DNA of 64,000 nt from Thamnaconus septentrionalis (lineage: Eukaryota > Chordata > Actinopteri > Tetraodontiformes > Monacanthidae). A model generated the notes under the pieces. The model did not search any database and was not told the DNA's origin. It was given only the letters and a program-made list of their open reading frames with translations. The DNA is taken from NCBI GenBank assembly GCA_009823395.1, contig CM020501.1, positions 25,800,361 through 25,864,360 of the forward strand. The letters run 5' to 3'. Numbering within the stretch: position 1 is the first letter of the stretch; every line of letters begins with the position of its first letter. Below are positions 1-11,195 of this stretch, piece after piece. A program made the position numbers and the translations under genes.

Positions 1-1705
1 CACATTTTTCACATCGTGTGTTGGACATTCGCACATCAGCAGAGCTGCGCTGTCCTTGACAAAGATGGCTCAAACCCTCAAGCACCGTGTCAAAGTGTTG
101 CAGGTACTTGTTAAAGTAGTTGGGTGTGTGTCGCCAGTGGTGGTGGTGTCATTAGGAGTGATTGCCACAAATTCCAAGCTTGCGTTGCAGCTGCATGGCT
201 CAGTCGGCGACGCTGAAAACAAGCAAATTCAGCTCGCTGACGGGCGTTTTCAATCAGCCTTACTTAATATTTCACTGGATTCCGAGATGCTCTGCCTTCT
301 TTAAAGAGGCAGAAGGTGTGAGAGTGACTGTTTTCTCGATAGATCAATGAAAAAACATCCAAAGGATTTGGGGAAATATTCCATTAGGGAAGTGAAAAAG
401 AAGTTTAAAGTGGAGACTAAATAGCCCCGCAGCTCACTTCTTTTTTATAATATGATTAGAATGCATTTTGGGTGCTGGAGCCCCACTGCAAATTTGAACA
501 ACTTCAGCTAAAATAACTAACTGCTTTAGTGTTCAGATATTTCCTGAAGACAGGCTTCTTGTTTTATTAATCTATTAAGGAAGTTCTGGAAAACCCTGCT
601 CTCACCGCTGCTGCTGCTGCTGCTGCAACACAGCCGACTAAAGACAGTCATTTTTTTCCCCGCCCTTCTCTACCCGGAGGCCAAGCCGGCACGCAAAACG
701 ATTTCTTTCAATTTCATCTCAAAGCGCAGCATTCGAGGAATGTTGGAGGCAATGGCGGCGATAATAATGTTTACCACCTTCATATTTCCTTAATCCCTAA
801 TGAAAAGCAGCGTCCTTGGGTGGAATCCAACTTGGAGCCTTCGTTGGCTAACTTTCCTCATTTGACAATTCCCTCATCACATCTCAAGGACCTTGAATGC
901 TGCAAAGAAAAAAGGAATACTACTAATCAAAAGGTTTCTTGATGAAAAGAGCCAGGCTCATTAAATTAATAGATTTTAAGTGTGAAAAAAACGTTATCTT
1001 TGAAAGTTAATTATTTTGTTTGACATGCTGCACACTTGAAAGGATCATTTTTTTGAAAACGGCATCAAGAAGAATGATTCAGGACTGTGAATTAATTTCT
1101 AATTCACCAACCAGATGGTTTCTTAATTAATTGTTAACTAACAATCATACTGCATTGAAACCCCATGGTGGTCTTTAGAGGGCAGTGTTTGCGTCCAATT
1201 GTAGCTGAACAACATGGGGCACTTACACCAATCAATACTTTATTATGGCCCCAGGGGGCAATTAGAGCTGCCAGTCATTTACAAGAGACTCTCCAAAATA
1301 GACAGTTTCATGAATACGGCCAAAGCAGATTACAGGTGGAATAAACAATTTCAAAAAGCTGTTCCGCTTCTTGGCGGGATATATATGCCAAATTGTAATC
1401 ATTTTTACAATTGGCACCTTCTAAGATATGTGGTGACCAGTACCAATAATTAACGCAAATAATTTCCCCTTAAATTAAAAGGTTTGACTCTTAATAGGAA
1501 AAAATATCGGAAGTCAAAAGTGCATTGTCAATTGACCGATCATCGAGATGTCAAACGTCAGCGTGTCACACTTAACAGCATTTAATAGATTACCGACAGC
1601 ATTTAAATTTATCCCTGGCATTTCCCGGTGTCCCACTTAACCTCATCTCTTTCATACCAGCTGTGATGTCAGGGGAAAGTAACACAACCCTGGAGTTGAC
1701 ACTCT
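1..1705. other. Unique non-coding DNA
   Basis: No gene recognised. The stretch is AT-rich, with homeobox-like TAATTA motifs around 1090-1130 and a short CTG run at 607-626. The longest plus-strand open frame (56-304) and a minus-strand frame running off the left edge (148 to 1) are short enough to be chance and match no family I recognise. The left edge could belong to something outside the window. Confidence 0.5.
607..626. repeat. (CTG)n microsatellite
   Basis: About six to seven perfect CTG/GCT units followed by CAACACAG. It lies in no recognisable coding frame. Confidence 0.9.
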
Positions 1706-1708
1706 GCA

Positions 1709-2053
1709 CCGGGGGTGGGCAAACTTTTTGACTCGTGGGCCACAGTGGGTTCTAAGTTGTGCCAGAGGGGGGTAGCGGAGCAGCAGCAGATGGATGGAGT
1801 GTTTTTGTGACCCACCTCATAGGAGGAAAAAATATATCATGGGATATGTAGAATGTCATTTGAAATGAACAAAAGTGTGACAACAAAATATGTCTTTGAA
1901 GGCTCAGAATATTTAGCTCTTTATTGTAATGACTCTCAAAAAACTGAAAGTATAATAAACTGAAACTGAAAATTAATATAATTTGTTCAAGTTTGGCAGG
2001 CCGTATTAAAAAGCTTAATGGGCCTTAAATGGTATATAGTTTGCCCATGCATG
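1709..2053 (+). mobile_element. Non-autonomous hAT-like element, family A copy 1
   Basis: It opens with GGGGTGGGCAAACTTTTTGA and ends with TAGTTTGCCCATGCATG, the imperfect terminal inverted repeats of a common fish hAT group whose ends read CAGGGGTGGGCAAACT. The body matches the copies at 5452, 12292 and 51580 along nearly its whole length. Shared blocks include the GGATGGAGTGTTTT segment, the CACCTCATAGGAGGA segment, the TTTAGCTCTTTATTG segment and the AAAAAGCTTAATGGGCC segment. It has no transposase, so it is a MITE-like derivative. I could not find a convincing 8-bp target duplication at this copy. Confidence 0.8.
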
Positions 2054-2193
2054 CACTGTTTTTGTATGTACATGATGGTGTAGAATGGCTCTCTCCTAAA
2101 ATTCAGTAAATGGCTATTATTAGCAAATACAAATATAGTTTTCAGTCTTACTTTTCAGTGGCTTTAAGGAACGAAAACACACATTTAACTATT
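2054..2193. other. Short unique spacer
   Basis: AT-rich DNA between the hAT copy and the (ATCT)n array. No feature is visible. Confidence 0.5.

Positions 2194-2260
<67 letters not shown>
2194..2260. repeat. (ATCT)n tetranucleotide microsatellite
   Basis: About sixteen uninterrupted ATCT units, probably polymorphic in length. Confidence 0.97.
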
Positions 2261-2261
<1 letters not shown>

Positions 2262-2338
2262 AGTATTCCCGGATGTACTGGAACGCACCACGAAACAAAG
2301 GTCAGTCTTGGTAAGAAAAGGAAAAAAAAGAAATTAAG

Positions 2339-2361
2339 AAAAAAAAAAAAAAAAAAAAAAA
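2339..2361. repeat. Poly(A) tract
   Basis: A run of about 23 A residues after an A-rich lead-in. No retroposon body is visible immediately upstream, so its origin is unclear. It directly precedes the CpG island. Confidence 0.9.
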
Positions 2362-2389
2362 CTCCTGTTGGCTTTATTAGCCATCCCTG

Positions 2390-2800
2390 TCAACAGCGGC
2401 CGCTCATTGGACGACGCCTCTCCTCCGTCGGCGCTGCCGACCCGCCCCTCTGACACGAGCGCGCTGAGCGAGGCGCCCAGCAGCGCAGAAGCGGGAAGCG
2501 CGCGGCGTGGCGTGGAGCGGACGCCGAACCAGAACCAAACCGAACCGAACCGAACCCAGGCGAGTCCATGACGAGTTTTATTATCCGCCCGCAACTCGGA
2601 CAGCGACGCAGGTAGGGGAACCAGAAAGCGCTCTTAAAACGGCGCTTTTTATCGCGTTTTGTGAGGCGTTTTGTGTCAACTCGCTTTTGATGCTTTAATG
2701 CGTTGAGTTGACGGCTCGCGGCGTCCGTCACCTGCTCGTTTGCCGCTCTTCTTGGACGCGCAGTTTTGGTCATCTTCGTCAGTTCTTTCCCCGCTTTCCG
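2390..2800. promoter_or_regulatory. CpG island, probable promoter
   Basis: The composition changes abruptly from A-rich to GC-rich. By eye I count about 34 CpG in the 225 bp from 2395 to 2611, well above what base composition predicts. An inverted CCAAT box (ATTGG, 2406-2410) and a GC box (CCCGCCCC, 2441-2448) lie in the core, and a short CCGAA repeat lies near 2530-2556. A splice-donor-like CAG|GTAGGG follows at 2611/2612. Together this looks like a TATA-less vertebrate promoter reading rightwards. A bidirectional promoter or an orphan CpG island is the alternative. Confidence 0.5.
2568..2611 (+). other. Candidate coding part of a first exon
   Basis: An ATG at 2568 begins an open frame (MTSFIIRPQLGQRR plus two bases) that ends exactly at a consensus donor, CAG|GTAGGG, at 2611/2612, inside the CpG island. 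The ATG lacks a purine at -3, so it is not a strong start, and the exon could be wholly untranslated. If real, it leaves phase 2, which suits the candidate exon at 50863. I recognise no protein from these 14 residues. Support rests only on position and splice signal. Confidence 0.2.
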
Positions 2801-3059
2801 CGTTGAAGCCGCGTTGAATGTACTTCCACTACACCGTCCGATGGTCGTCGAGGCATTTAAACTTGAGTGGGAAGCGTTAGTTTGTATTGGGCTGGTTCCC
2901 TGACGGATGCTGGGTGCTGGATGGATGCGAGCCGCCTCCTCTGCCTCACATCCGGGGTCAACAGTTGTAGCCAGGAGCCGCTGATGGACCGCTGTCGTTC
3001 TAAGTGCTTGCCATCATTAAATAAAGGGGCTGCCTGCTCTATTGTGTCTGGCTTATTGG
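2801..3059. other. Downstream shoulder of the CpG island
   Basis: Moderately GC-rich DNA with no recognisable exon. It would be early intron if the donor at 2612 is used. Confidence 0.4.
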
Positions 3060-3093
3060 CTCTCTCTCTCTCTCTCTCTCCCCTCTCTCTCTC
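3060..3093. repeat. (CT)n microsatellite
   Basis: About 34 bp of CT repeats with one CCC interruption. It explains the Ser/Leu-rich and Glu/Arg-rich open frames that overlap it. Confidence 0.95.
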
Positions 3094-5451
3094 GTGTGTC
3101 TTCAGAGGGAACACAGAACAGGAGAGTGGAGACGGAATAAATCCTGATAAGTAGATGAGTGCTTTGTGCATTTCACAATGCTGCGCCGCACTTTACAGCC
3201 CAATATCAAGCACAGTGATTTATCTAGCTGCTAATCCGTGTCATTTAATACCAGCTAGTCAAATCCACCAGTGTGTGTGTTCATTGCATAAAGGGATGAG
3301 TGTCCCCACGCTGCGCTTTATCACTTCTGCCACTCTCAGGTTGTGGATGTGGATGTTGGGCAATAAAGGAGAAACGGAGAGATGGGCGAGCTGCTGCTCT
3401 GCACAGAGGGTTTTTTAAATGATTATTTTCTTTACCTTGTTGTGGGAGGGTCATGATCAGAATTCACGGCTGCAGCGTCTCCGCTGGCTGTCAAGCCCGT
3501 GCCACCTGATTCCGTCTGACACTTGCTCCGGAACCTGAATGCCACAAATGTGAGATGCTGCGGGACTGAAGCTCCCTCCCGCCAAAGTCATTGCATCAGT
3601 ACTTCATCCTCACGCCCGGGAAGCCGTCTCCTCTGTGACCACGGTTGGCTCGCGACCTTACAGAGGCACCTGTGTTGTTAATACTGTCAGCCCTTGCCAG
3701 AGTCGCCCATTTAATCCTGTGTGCTGGCTGGTGTCCGACCAGCTTTCGGAAGAGCGATGAGGGTTCGGGGGGAGGGGGGAACAAAAACCAAACTCCCTCC
3801 TCCCCCATAAAGACCACATTCCATTTAATTTCAGAAATGTTCCACAGCGCCCCATTCATCTGTCCCGTGGCACCCAACACAATGGTTTAATCTCAATTAG
3901 GCTGGTGACGTATCACAAATGGTTGTGCTCTCCACACGTGCTCTGGCACAGATTAGGAGATGTGAAGATGGGGAGCTGATGGGAAGATGCCAATTGATTA
4001 TTGTGGCGGACGTGACTTCCTTTCACAGATCTCCATCCCTTTTTCTGTCGTGTCACGTCCACGCAGCTTCACTTTTGAAAGGGCTGGATTTTCACGCAAG
4101 CGGTTTTTTTTTTTTCTCCCTTCGTTGAAGCTCCTAGAAAATGTGAATGTTTGAGACGCTGTTCCCAGAATGAGGGTCGTTAACAGGCTCCCCCATCATG
4201 CCACAGCTGTTTCGTTGTCATGACTGGCGTGTCCCGTGAATTCCTGCTGCATCACGAGTCTAAGAGCCCCCCCTCCCGATCTCTCCCTGCTTGGAGCTGA
4301 CATAAATCATTGTTGTTCCCTTTTCTGCTCTCTGAAAGAGAAAAAGCCACGATGGCAGGAAAGCACTCTTTTTGGATCACAGCTCTTATTTTTTTTTTTT
4401 ATATAAATAGGCAGTTTGCGTGTGCTGTGTTGTGAATCACATTTTATTGATATCCAGCGAGAGGAAGCAACCCCTGTGGGTGTGCAGTGAATATCAGATG
4501 GTTTTAATTCATTTTCGTCCTCATGCGCTCAAGCTTTCATGGTGCAAATTCATCCAGCCCAGCAGTGTTACCTCAATTGTGACGTACAAGAATTGATTTT
4601 TATATATATTTTTTGAAATGTTACATGCCAGATGATTTAGCGCTATTATCACTCATGGCACGGCGCCCGACGCGGGACATTGAAACCTTTTCTTATCGAC
4701 TGAAACAAATCCACGAGAAGCCATCAGGCGAGACCATATTCTCTTAATCACGTCATATTTTAGCCCTGCGACTGATCGGAATTCAATTTATAGTGCAACG
4801 TGGCGCTGCCGGATGAGATAAACTGTGTGTGACAGTGATGAACGATGTTGAGAGCGCAAAAAGAAAAAAAGTAGATTACAAACCAGCTTATTAACTGATT
4901 TGCGATTTCGGCGTGTTCGGCTTTCTCTGCCGCCACGTTTCTTGTCGACATGAATTAAAAGTGAAAATCTATCACCGGGGTTGTGGTTTATTGTTGACAT
5001 TGCTGTGGCCTCCGGAGAAAGTAACTCCTCTGCTTGTGTTTCTGCTGAATAATTTGAACCTCCCTGCTATCATTCACGTCACTGTCACTGGTTCAATTTA
5101 TGCCACTCGGGATTTATTGCCGCTCGCGATTCTCAGACATTAACGTTCAGCTGTCAGGCTCGGAGGAGGCGGAGGGTGGGAATCCATCACGCAGGAATAT
5201 CAGATATCAATTTCTGAGCTGCGCAAGGGGCAAGGAGGGCAATTAAACATGCAGATGGTTTCACTGAGCACTTCCTGTTGCTCTAAGTGACATCATCAGG
5301 TTTCGAGCCCTGCGCCAATGCAGGGGAGGAGAAATGATGACGACACACCGGCAAAATGCCACTGGCCTCTCGTGTTCACACCTTGGAAATTCCCCGCCAG
5401 CCGGATGTGTTTGTGGTGTGTTTGAAATTTGGGCTGGGGGGGGCTATATTG
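3094..5451. other. Unique non-coding DNA
   Basis: No gene, RNA or interspersed repeat recognised. It contains short T runs (4101-4111, 4389-4400). The stretch from about 4440 to 5260 mixes AT-rich homeodomain-type motifs with retained CpG and could be conserved non-coding DNA, which cannot be judged without alignment. Confidence 0.5.
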
Positions 5452-5740
5452 CAGGGGTGGGCAAACTTTTTGACTGGTGGAGCCACAATGGGTTCTCTAG
5501 ATGGATGGAGTGTTTTGGAGGGCCACCTCATAGGAGGAGAAAATCTATCATGGGATATGTAGAAAACAATGTAATTTGAAAATGAACAAAAGCATTACAA
5601 CAAAATCAGTGTCTTTGAAGCTCCACGGTATTGAGCTCTTTATTGAAATGACTCTGAAAACACTGAAAAACATGGTTTGTATCACTTACCTACTATTAAT
5701 ATTATTTCTTCAAGTTTGGAGGCCCCGATGAAAAAGCTTC
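5452..5740 (+). mobile_element. hAT-like element, family A copy 2, 3'-truncated
   Basis: It begins with a well-preserved terminus, CAGGGGTGGGCAAACTTTTT, and follows copy 1 through the GGATGGAGTGTTTTGGAG and TTGAGCTCTTTATTGAAATG blocks. The match stops after GATGAAAAAGCTT. The expected right terminus is missing, and a short linker leads to an AAG microsatellite. Loss of the 3' end explains why no target duplication can be read. Confidence 0.8.
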
Positions 5741-5754
5741 TTCTTGACACACGA

Positions 5755-5781
5755 AAGAAGAAGAAGAAGAAGAAGAAGAAG
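5755..5781. repeat. (AAG)n microsatellite
   Basis: Nine AAG units between two hAT-type fragments. They encode the lysine run seen in the local open frame. Confidence 0.95.
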
Positions 5782-5792
5782 ATGCTGTCTTG

Positions 5793-6015
5793 CAGGGGTC
5801 GGGAACCTATGGCTCGCGAGCCAGATGTGGCTCTTTTGATGACGGCATCTGGCTCACAGAAAAATCTTAGCTGACCTTTCTTAACACAAGTAATGAATGA
5901 TTCCGCTGATTTTCAAGTAAAACATTACAAAAATCACAGTGTTAAAAATAATCTCCCCCAAAAATTCTTGTGCATTTTATAGGCTACAATATTTTTTTAC
6001 CGCAAATGTTCAGGG
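5793..6015 (+). mobile_element. hAT-type element fragment, family C
   Basis: It starts with CAGGGGTCGGGAACCTATGG and continues into GCTCGCGAGCCAGATGTGGC. This is the left end of a widespread fish hAT family whose ends read CAGGGGTCGGGAACC (family recognition from memory). Similarity fades near 6010 and no matching right end is present, so it is a 5' fragment. Confidence 0.65.
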
Positions 6016-6141
6016 TTGCGCTGCTAGAGCCTATCACATCAGTGCTTCAATATATGGGAGGGTTTGACGCCTCAATTTCTATTGGACTAAATGCGGTAGC
6101 CTTTAATCCAGCCGACCCCAGACACTACCTGCTGTAGTGTC

Positions 6142-6251
6142 TGGAGAGAACCCACGCAGACACAGGGAGAACATGCAAACTGCAAAAGGCTCCCGGGAGT
6201 CGAACCCGCAATTTTGCCGCTGCGAGGTGACAGTGCTAACCGCTGTGTCCC
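6142..6251 (-). mobile_element. tRNA-like head of a fish retroposon, minus strand
   Basis: Read on the minus strand it has GGTTAGCACTGTCACCTCGC followed by a perfect RNA polymerase III B box, GGTTCGACTCC (plus 6196-6206), then a segment whose complement reads GAACATGCAAAC and CCCACGCAGACACAGGGAG. This is the 5' portion of a very common teleost retroposon. The tails at 28745-28791 and 52066-52198 fit the 3' end of the same consensus. It is a fragment, not a functional tRNA. Confidence 0.65.
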
Positions 6252-6379
6252 CTCACACGAAAAGCAAGTGGGAGTGTGACCGACTGTATGGACTCTGTTT
6301 CTCTGTAAGTCCTGCCAGCAACATCAAAAAAGGAGCTTTAGGCCCGCCGAGCACTTCATGGGAGTCGTGTGCACGCCAG

Positions 6380-6799
6380 TAGCTTCGTTTTTATTGCCCC
6401 TAGAATTGCGCCAAACCTAAATATGGCACTAAAAAAACTGGTCAGGGAAACTAAACCTAAACTTTGAAAAACCTCTCAAATGTTACTTACACGTTTCCAT
6501 ATAGAGGTATATGACATGTGTCAGGGGAAAACACTTTTTTCGCATTTACACGTCAGCGGACGTGACGTACGGGGTCACGTGACCAGTTCACTTCAAATAG
6601 CTGCTCCAAAAACGCAAAATGTTTTGTCCCTCCATCCCCCTCTCAGTGGGGTGTGGCGGGACGAGATTTGTCGAGAATTACGGCTTATGCGCTTCACACC
6701 CTTCAATGGAAACACCTGCAAATCACAATCATACTTTGACGAAATTTTGGAAACATCGCTTTTACCTTGCGAAAAAAAACTGTCATGGGAACGCTGCGA
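6380..6799 (+). mobile_element. Family B TIR element, copy 2
   Basis: A decayed copy of the element preserved at 37537-38054. Shared blocks are the AAAAAACTGGTCAGGGAAAC segment, AAAAACCTCTCAAAT, the TATAGAGGTATATGACA block, CGCATTTACACGTCAGCGGA, the palindrome GTCACGTGAC (6574-6583), and the terminal GAGAATTACGGCTTATGCGC block. The left terminus, TAGCTTCGTTTTTATTG, and right terminus, ATGGGAACGCTGCGA, are both mutated. It has no coding capacity. Confidence 0.8.
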
Positions 6800-8726
6800 G
6801 TGTCGCTGCGCAGCCGCTGAGAACCAGCAGGGGTCGACGCTGAGAAACGCAGACCCCTGTTGTATTGATTTATATTAAGTCAAGTCCACGGCCCAGATGA
6901 CCTCGCTGAAAGAAACTGGCATTTGGGCTAATGAAAGAAGTAACCTTGCTTGCCTCTTTTTCTCCTTTCTTCTGGCCGCTGCATTTCACCTCAAGATGTA
7001 TTTTTTCTCTCTCTCGCTCTCTCTCTCGCAAAATGCAATGCAAGAGGTAGACGTTTGGTGATGATCTGCGACGGCCAATCGAAACGTGATATACCCGGCG
7101 TTGGAAGCATTCTCCTCTGCATGAGTCATACTGTTTAAATTGTAAAGGTGGAACGATGCGCTGCGGTGCAAAGGTGCCGGGAGTCAAGCGCGCACTGCCA
7201 GCATGAATACTGAATGATCCATGCGTTGAGGTCGCTTCAGAAACATGAAGTAAATGAGCATGTGCAATATGGGCATGTCTCTGTTTACCATAAAAACATA
7301 TCGAGATTTCCAAATAAGATGTGTTCATCCAGCATAAGAAACATACTTTTTATTACCAATTGCTGTTGAACAGGATTGTTTAGTTTTCCTTGAGAGCCTC
7401 TGTTCTCTTGAGGTTCCATGCAAAGCGAGTGGAGGTTGTTGTGTCGGCGGTAAACGTCTTTTAAAAGCCTCCGAGGTGTAAATGTTCATTATTATGAGCG
7501 AAATTTGTCATTTCAAAAATAACTAAACGCTTTGATATCGACCCCTCTCTGACCGGGGCATGACCTCAGCCACTGTTAATCCACAGTCTGATTCAGAAAA
7601 AATGACTGCACATTAATTTACATGTGCTTTTATGTAAACAAACGCTCACCTGGAGAAAAGTTGCCTTTTCTTGTTTGTTTACTGTTGCTTCCTCTCGGAA
7701 TAATCGGCCAACTAGTCGCGAGGGAGCCAAACCCGGCACAGCAGTTTCCCAAGCTGAATTAGCTACTGTTACTGTGGCGCCCTGAATTAGCTACTGTTGC
7801 TGTGCCGCCCTCATCATGGTTAGATTCCATGAAGTTTTGGCCACACTGCTGCACTTCCTGCCGAGGAGGCTGCAAACTTAGACGGCTTGCTTTCATTTTT
7901 TAATGAATTTATTTTTTGAGATTTTGGTGCCACTGTGGCTCCGGCATCTCTTTCTCTCTCTCTCTGATTCTGTTCTTTTTTCAGGGGGGTTGGGTGTTCA
8001 CTGGTCTCACATTGATGTGCTCTGTCCCCTCCAACACTGGGGGCTCTGCTCTCTCTCTCTCTCTCTATCTCTCTGTCTCTCTCTCCCTCTTTCTTTCGCC
8101 ATGGCTCTCGGCGCCTCTGCGGCGAGCGCGGGGGCTTTGGAGAGCGACACAGGCAGGCTGTGTGTGTGTTTGTTTCATCTGGTGGGCTTAGCGCCCCCCC
8201 CCCTCCGCGTGTTGCCATCGCGCCTGTGACTGCCGTCCAAAGTTTATTGGATCATTTGATAATCTCATTGGCCGGGGCTAAGCCACACGTGTCTGCGTCT
8301 CTGCCTATGATTCCAAAGGCGCAGATGATAGATTTTAATCCGATGCCACCGGACTGTGATCACACTGTGATTTCTTTTCTTTTTTTTTCCTCCCCACCAA
8401 CCCTCTTCTCCCCCTCCACCACGTTCCTTTCAACAACATGACACAAGAATCAAGCCAAAAACCAAACACCCGGCTCGGTCTCCAGGTTGCGAAGACTTGA
8501 CGGATGCCTTTGTTGAATTAGCGGCGCGACTGATCAAAGCACAAACAGTCACCAGAGGTGGGGAAAGGGAGAGTCGGCCGCTGTTATCCTGGGCGAGCGG
8601 TTGTCTCCTCCAGCTCCGCTGCAGAATGCGATAACCCCCCTGTGCATTTCTGGCATCGCCATCCCCTACGTTTGATAATCCAGACGTAGAAGTGAGGAGC
8701 GAGGCTGAGCGAGGTGAGACTCACAG
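6800..8726. other. Unique non-coding DNA with CT arrays
   Basis: No gene recognised. A short CT array lies at 7006-7028 and a longer one at 8049-8095. A local duplication of CTGAATTAGCTACTGTT lies near 7753-7798. The open frames across the CT arrays on both strands are repeat artefacts. Confidence 0.5.
8049..8095. repeat. (CT)n microsatellite, imperfect
   Basis: CTCT repeats interrupted by TATCT and TGTCT and ending in CCTCTTTCTTTC. Confidence 0.9.
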
Positions 8727-9846
8727 TAGCTGCGTTTCCATGGCAGTTTTTTGAAAAATAAAAGCGACATTTCGAAAATTTCGACAATTACAATTGCCAT
8801 TCGCAGGTGTTTCCGCTGAATGGTGTGAAGCGCATAAGCCGTAATTCTCGCAAATCTTGTCCGGCGAGACCCCACTTTGAGGAGGATGGAGGGTGTCAGG
8901 TTCAAACCTACAAAGTATAAAAGAAACACACAGGAGTCAGTACATCTTTCTCGCGAGGAGAGCAGTGACGGAGGGCAACATCAGTGATAGTCCATCTAGC
9001 CCACTCTGAAGTGCCTCCGTTTGCAAGCCTCTTTTTATTACCATTAGGGCGGTTCCTGGTTACATGGGTTGGGTTAGTCTAAGGTTGGATGATGAGACAT
9101 ACGTTGGTATCAAAAAATGTGGTTTCTGCTGTAGAGCTGAGCCTGGCAAAAACAGGTACCGGCTGTGTCCTGTTTTTGCTACACCATCTTCTTCTCCCAC
9201 GTTCCTCTTTTCGTCATCACGAAGAAGACTTGGTATAATTGGCCTCCCAAGCCGAGTGTGGTCAAGCTGTTCCTTGACTCCCTCTGTTTCTTGACTCCCA
9301 AGTCTTCCCTCCGGCCTGATTTGTTTTTCTCCTGTGGAATGTCGGCTCCAAAGCTGTGGCTATTACATTTTATTTGCAGCATTTATAAGCATATCAGTTA
9401 AAAGCATATCATGAGATAAAATATAAAAGCATCTTTAAGCATGTCATGAGATATAAAAGTATCTTTATCTTTCTCTAACAAGGGACAAAACATTTTGCCA
9501 TAAATCTGCATTTCCATGTTGTTTGCTGTCAAGAATGGTTGTTATATATTTCTCTTTTTCTCGTGTCCTCCACCGTCCAAACATAACGCGCCATTTTCAC
9601 TTGAAGTGAACTGGTCACGTGACCCCGCACGTCACGTCCGCTGATGTGTAAATGCGGAAAAAGTGTTTCCATGACACTTTTGCGATATACCTCCATATGG
9701 ATACGTCTGAAAACCACCTCATGAGAGCGTGAAAACCTTTTAGCCATATTGAGAGGTTTTTCAAAATTTAGCTGTTTCCATGACCAGTTTTTTATTGCGA
9801 TATTTAGGTTTTGTGCAATTAGTGGTGGTGGAAATGCAACTGCCTA
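8727..9846 (-). mobile_element. Family B TIR element, copy 3, split by a solo LTR
   Basis: Left end TAGCTGCGTTTCCATGGCAG at 8727, right end GGAAATGCAACTGCCTA at about 9830-9846, with TA at both outer edges as in copies 1 and 4. The reading is opposite to copies 1 and 2. Homology to copy 4 stops at GGATGGAGGG (8893) and resumes at AGGGACAAAACATTTTGC (9481), so 587 bp in between is a later insertion. The palindrome GTCACGTGAC is intact at 9614-9623. It has no coding capacity. Confidence 0.85.
8894..9480. mobile_element. Solo LTR of an LTR retrotransposon
   Basis: The 587-bp insertion begins TGTCAGG and ends TCTCTAACA, giving the TGT...ACA ends typical of LTRs. It is flanked by a 4-bp duplication, AGGG (8890-8893 and 9481-9484). 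The uninterrupted family B copy at 28287 has a single AGGG there, so the empty site is visible in the same window. A TATAAAAG motif occurs near 8920. A 4-bp duplication fits Gypsy-type integrases, though the lineage cannot be set from the LTR alone. No internal region remains, consistent with LTR-LTR recombination. Confidence 0.8.
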
Positions 9847-10678
9847 CTGTACTCTCTGTCTCTACATATACAGTTGTGAGGTGTCGTTGGACTTGCGGGA
9901 AAGAAACAGCATGTTTCCACCAGCTCGTACATCTACTGAGAGCCAAAATGAAGTGTCAGACTCCTGCAGTCCGGAGCCGAGGTCTGGGATGACGGTCATA
10001 TTGATTCTCTGGCGAGAGGCCATTACGGCCGCAATGTATAGCTAGCCTCCCTGACATTCATTACTCTTATTGTTGTATTCTGTCAGGGCGACGGACGGTC
10101 AGTCTGGATGAAGTGGACCGTGTACCCGAGTGCGCCGTAGTTTCAGCAGTGCTGTTTAAAACCAGCCAGACCCACCGGTTGAAAAACACTCTTACTTTTA
10201 GTTGGAAGACTGAATTTTTATTCTAGTCCACTTTTTTCCTCTCCTTCTGTGAGCTCGCTGCCTGAGAGGCGAGAGACGGATGACGAACCTCTGTGACAAA
10301 CACGACGACCTCGAGTCGGAACATGTTGGCCTCTCAGGTTGTTCACGACAAGCAGCTGCAGGGCAGCGTGGGTACAAGAAAGACGCCGTGAAAATGCAGG
10401 TTGAACAGGTGGAAATTTGAGTTTTATGTGGAGGGAGGGGGGGGGGGTTTCTCTCCGTGCCGATTTCACCCCGTTCCCCTGGCACGCAAAGTGCGAGAAG
10501 CCCCCGTGCGTTCTTCATTTCTTTCCCTGCGATTGTCACATCAAATAGAGCAGCGGAGGAGATCCTCGGCTCGCTCCCCCGCATCTGTTATCTCCTCCTC
10601 TGCCAGCCGTGCTTGAACCTTGGCTGCAGCCGCCTCTCCATTGCCACGCTCACGAGTTTCTCTTCTTCCCACTGCAGC

Positions 10679-10704
10679 TGCAGCAGCAGCAGCAGCAGCT
10701 GCTG
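10679..10704. repeat. (CAG)n / CAGCTG run
   Basis: About seven CAG units ending in CTGCTGG, so the strand can fold back. It encodes the Gln, Ala or Ser/Cys runs of the overlapping frames. Confidence 0.9.
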
Positions 10705-11118
10705 GCACGGCACGAGCTGCAAAAGCACCTCTTTGAAAAGAAAGGGAATCTAATAATTGGGCTCCGACGACAGGATGACGCTGCTGCTTGTGCAAAAAGG
10801 CTGGTGGCAGCCGCTGCTCCGTCCCCCCCGCCACCTCCCCACTCACCTTGTGGGTGATAAAAGTGAGTGGTGGGTAGCCTATCAGCCACCTCCCTCTGCA
10901 ACGCCACAGGCTGTTTGGCCTCTGAAAGCCCCGACTTGGAGCTTTGTGCCGGGATGCGATTCTGTTTTTATCTCAGACAGAAATAAGTTGATGCTTACAT
11001 GACGGGGCCGGGGGGGGTTCAATTGGAAAATTCATACCAGGAGAAATGGCTTGTTTATTTCTAATTAGTGAAATAAAGTGCTTTTCCACCGCAGCATTGT
11101 TCTTCCACTGTACTTTCA

Positions 11119-11195
11119 TATTTATTTATTTATGTTCTTTAAAAAATATTTAAAAAATAAATAAATAAATGAATAAATGAATAAATAAATAAATA
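11119..11195. repeat. Inverted TTTA / AAAT tetranucleotide array
   Basis: TATTTATTTATTTATG is followed about 20 bp later by several AAAT and AATG units. The two halves are complementary and could form an AT-rich cruciform. Confidence 0.85.

Noticed and set aside
1..148. Minus-strand frame of 49 codons running off the left edge, including YFNKYLQHFDTVLEG
   Set aside because: It looks protein-like, but this length is expected by chance and there is no splice acceptor at its upstream limit. The sequence beyond the edge would be needed.
5793..6251. Treating 5793-6251 as one element
   Set aside because: The left part has a hAT terminus and the right part a tRNA-like retroposon head in antisense. 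They are separate insertions or fragments.
7820..8218. Open frames rich in Arg/Glu or Ser/Leu around the CT array
   Set aside because: Direct products of CT/GA repeats. The same applies at 2857-3171, 13885-14079 and 14737-15066.
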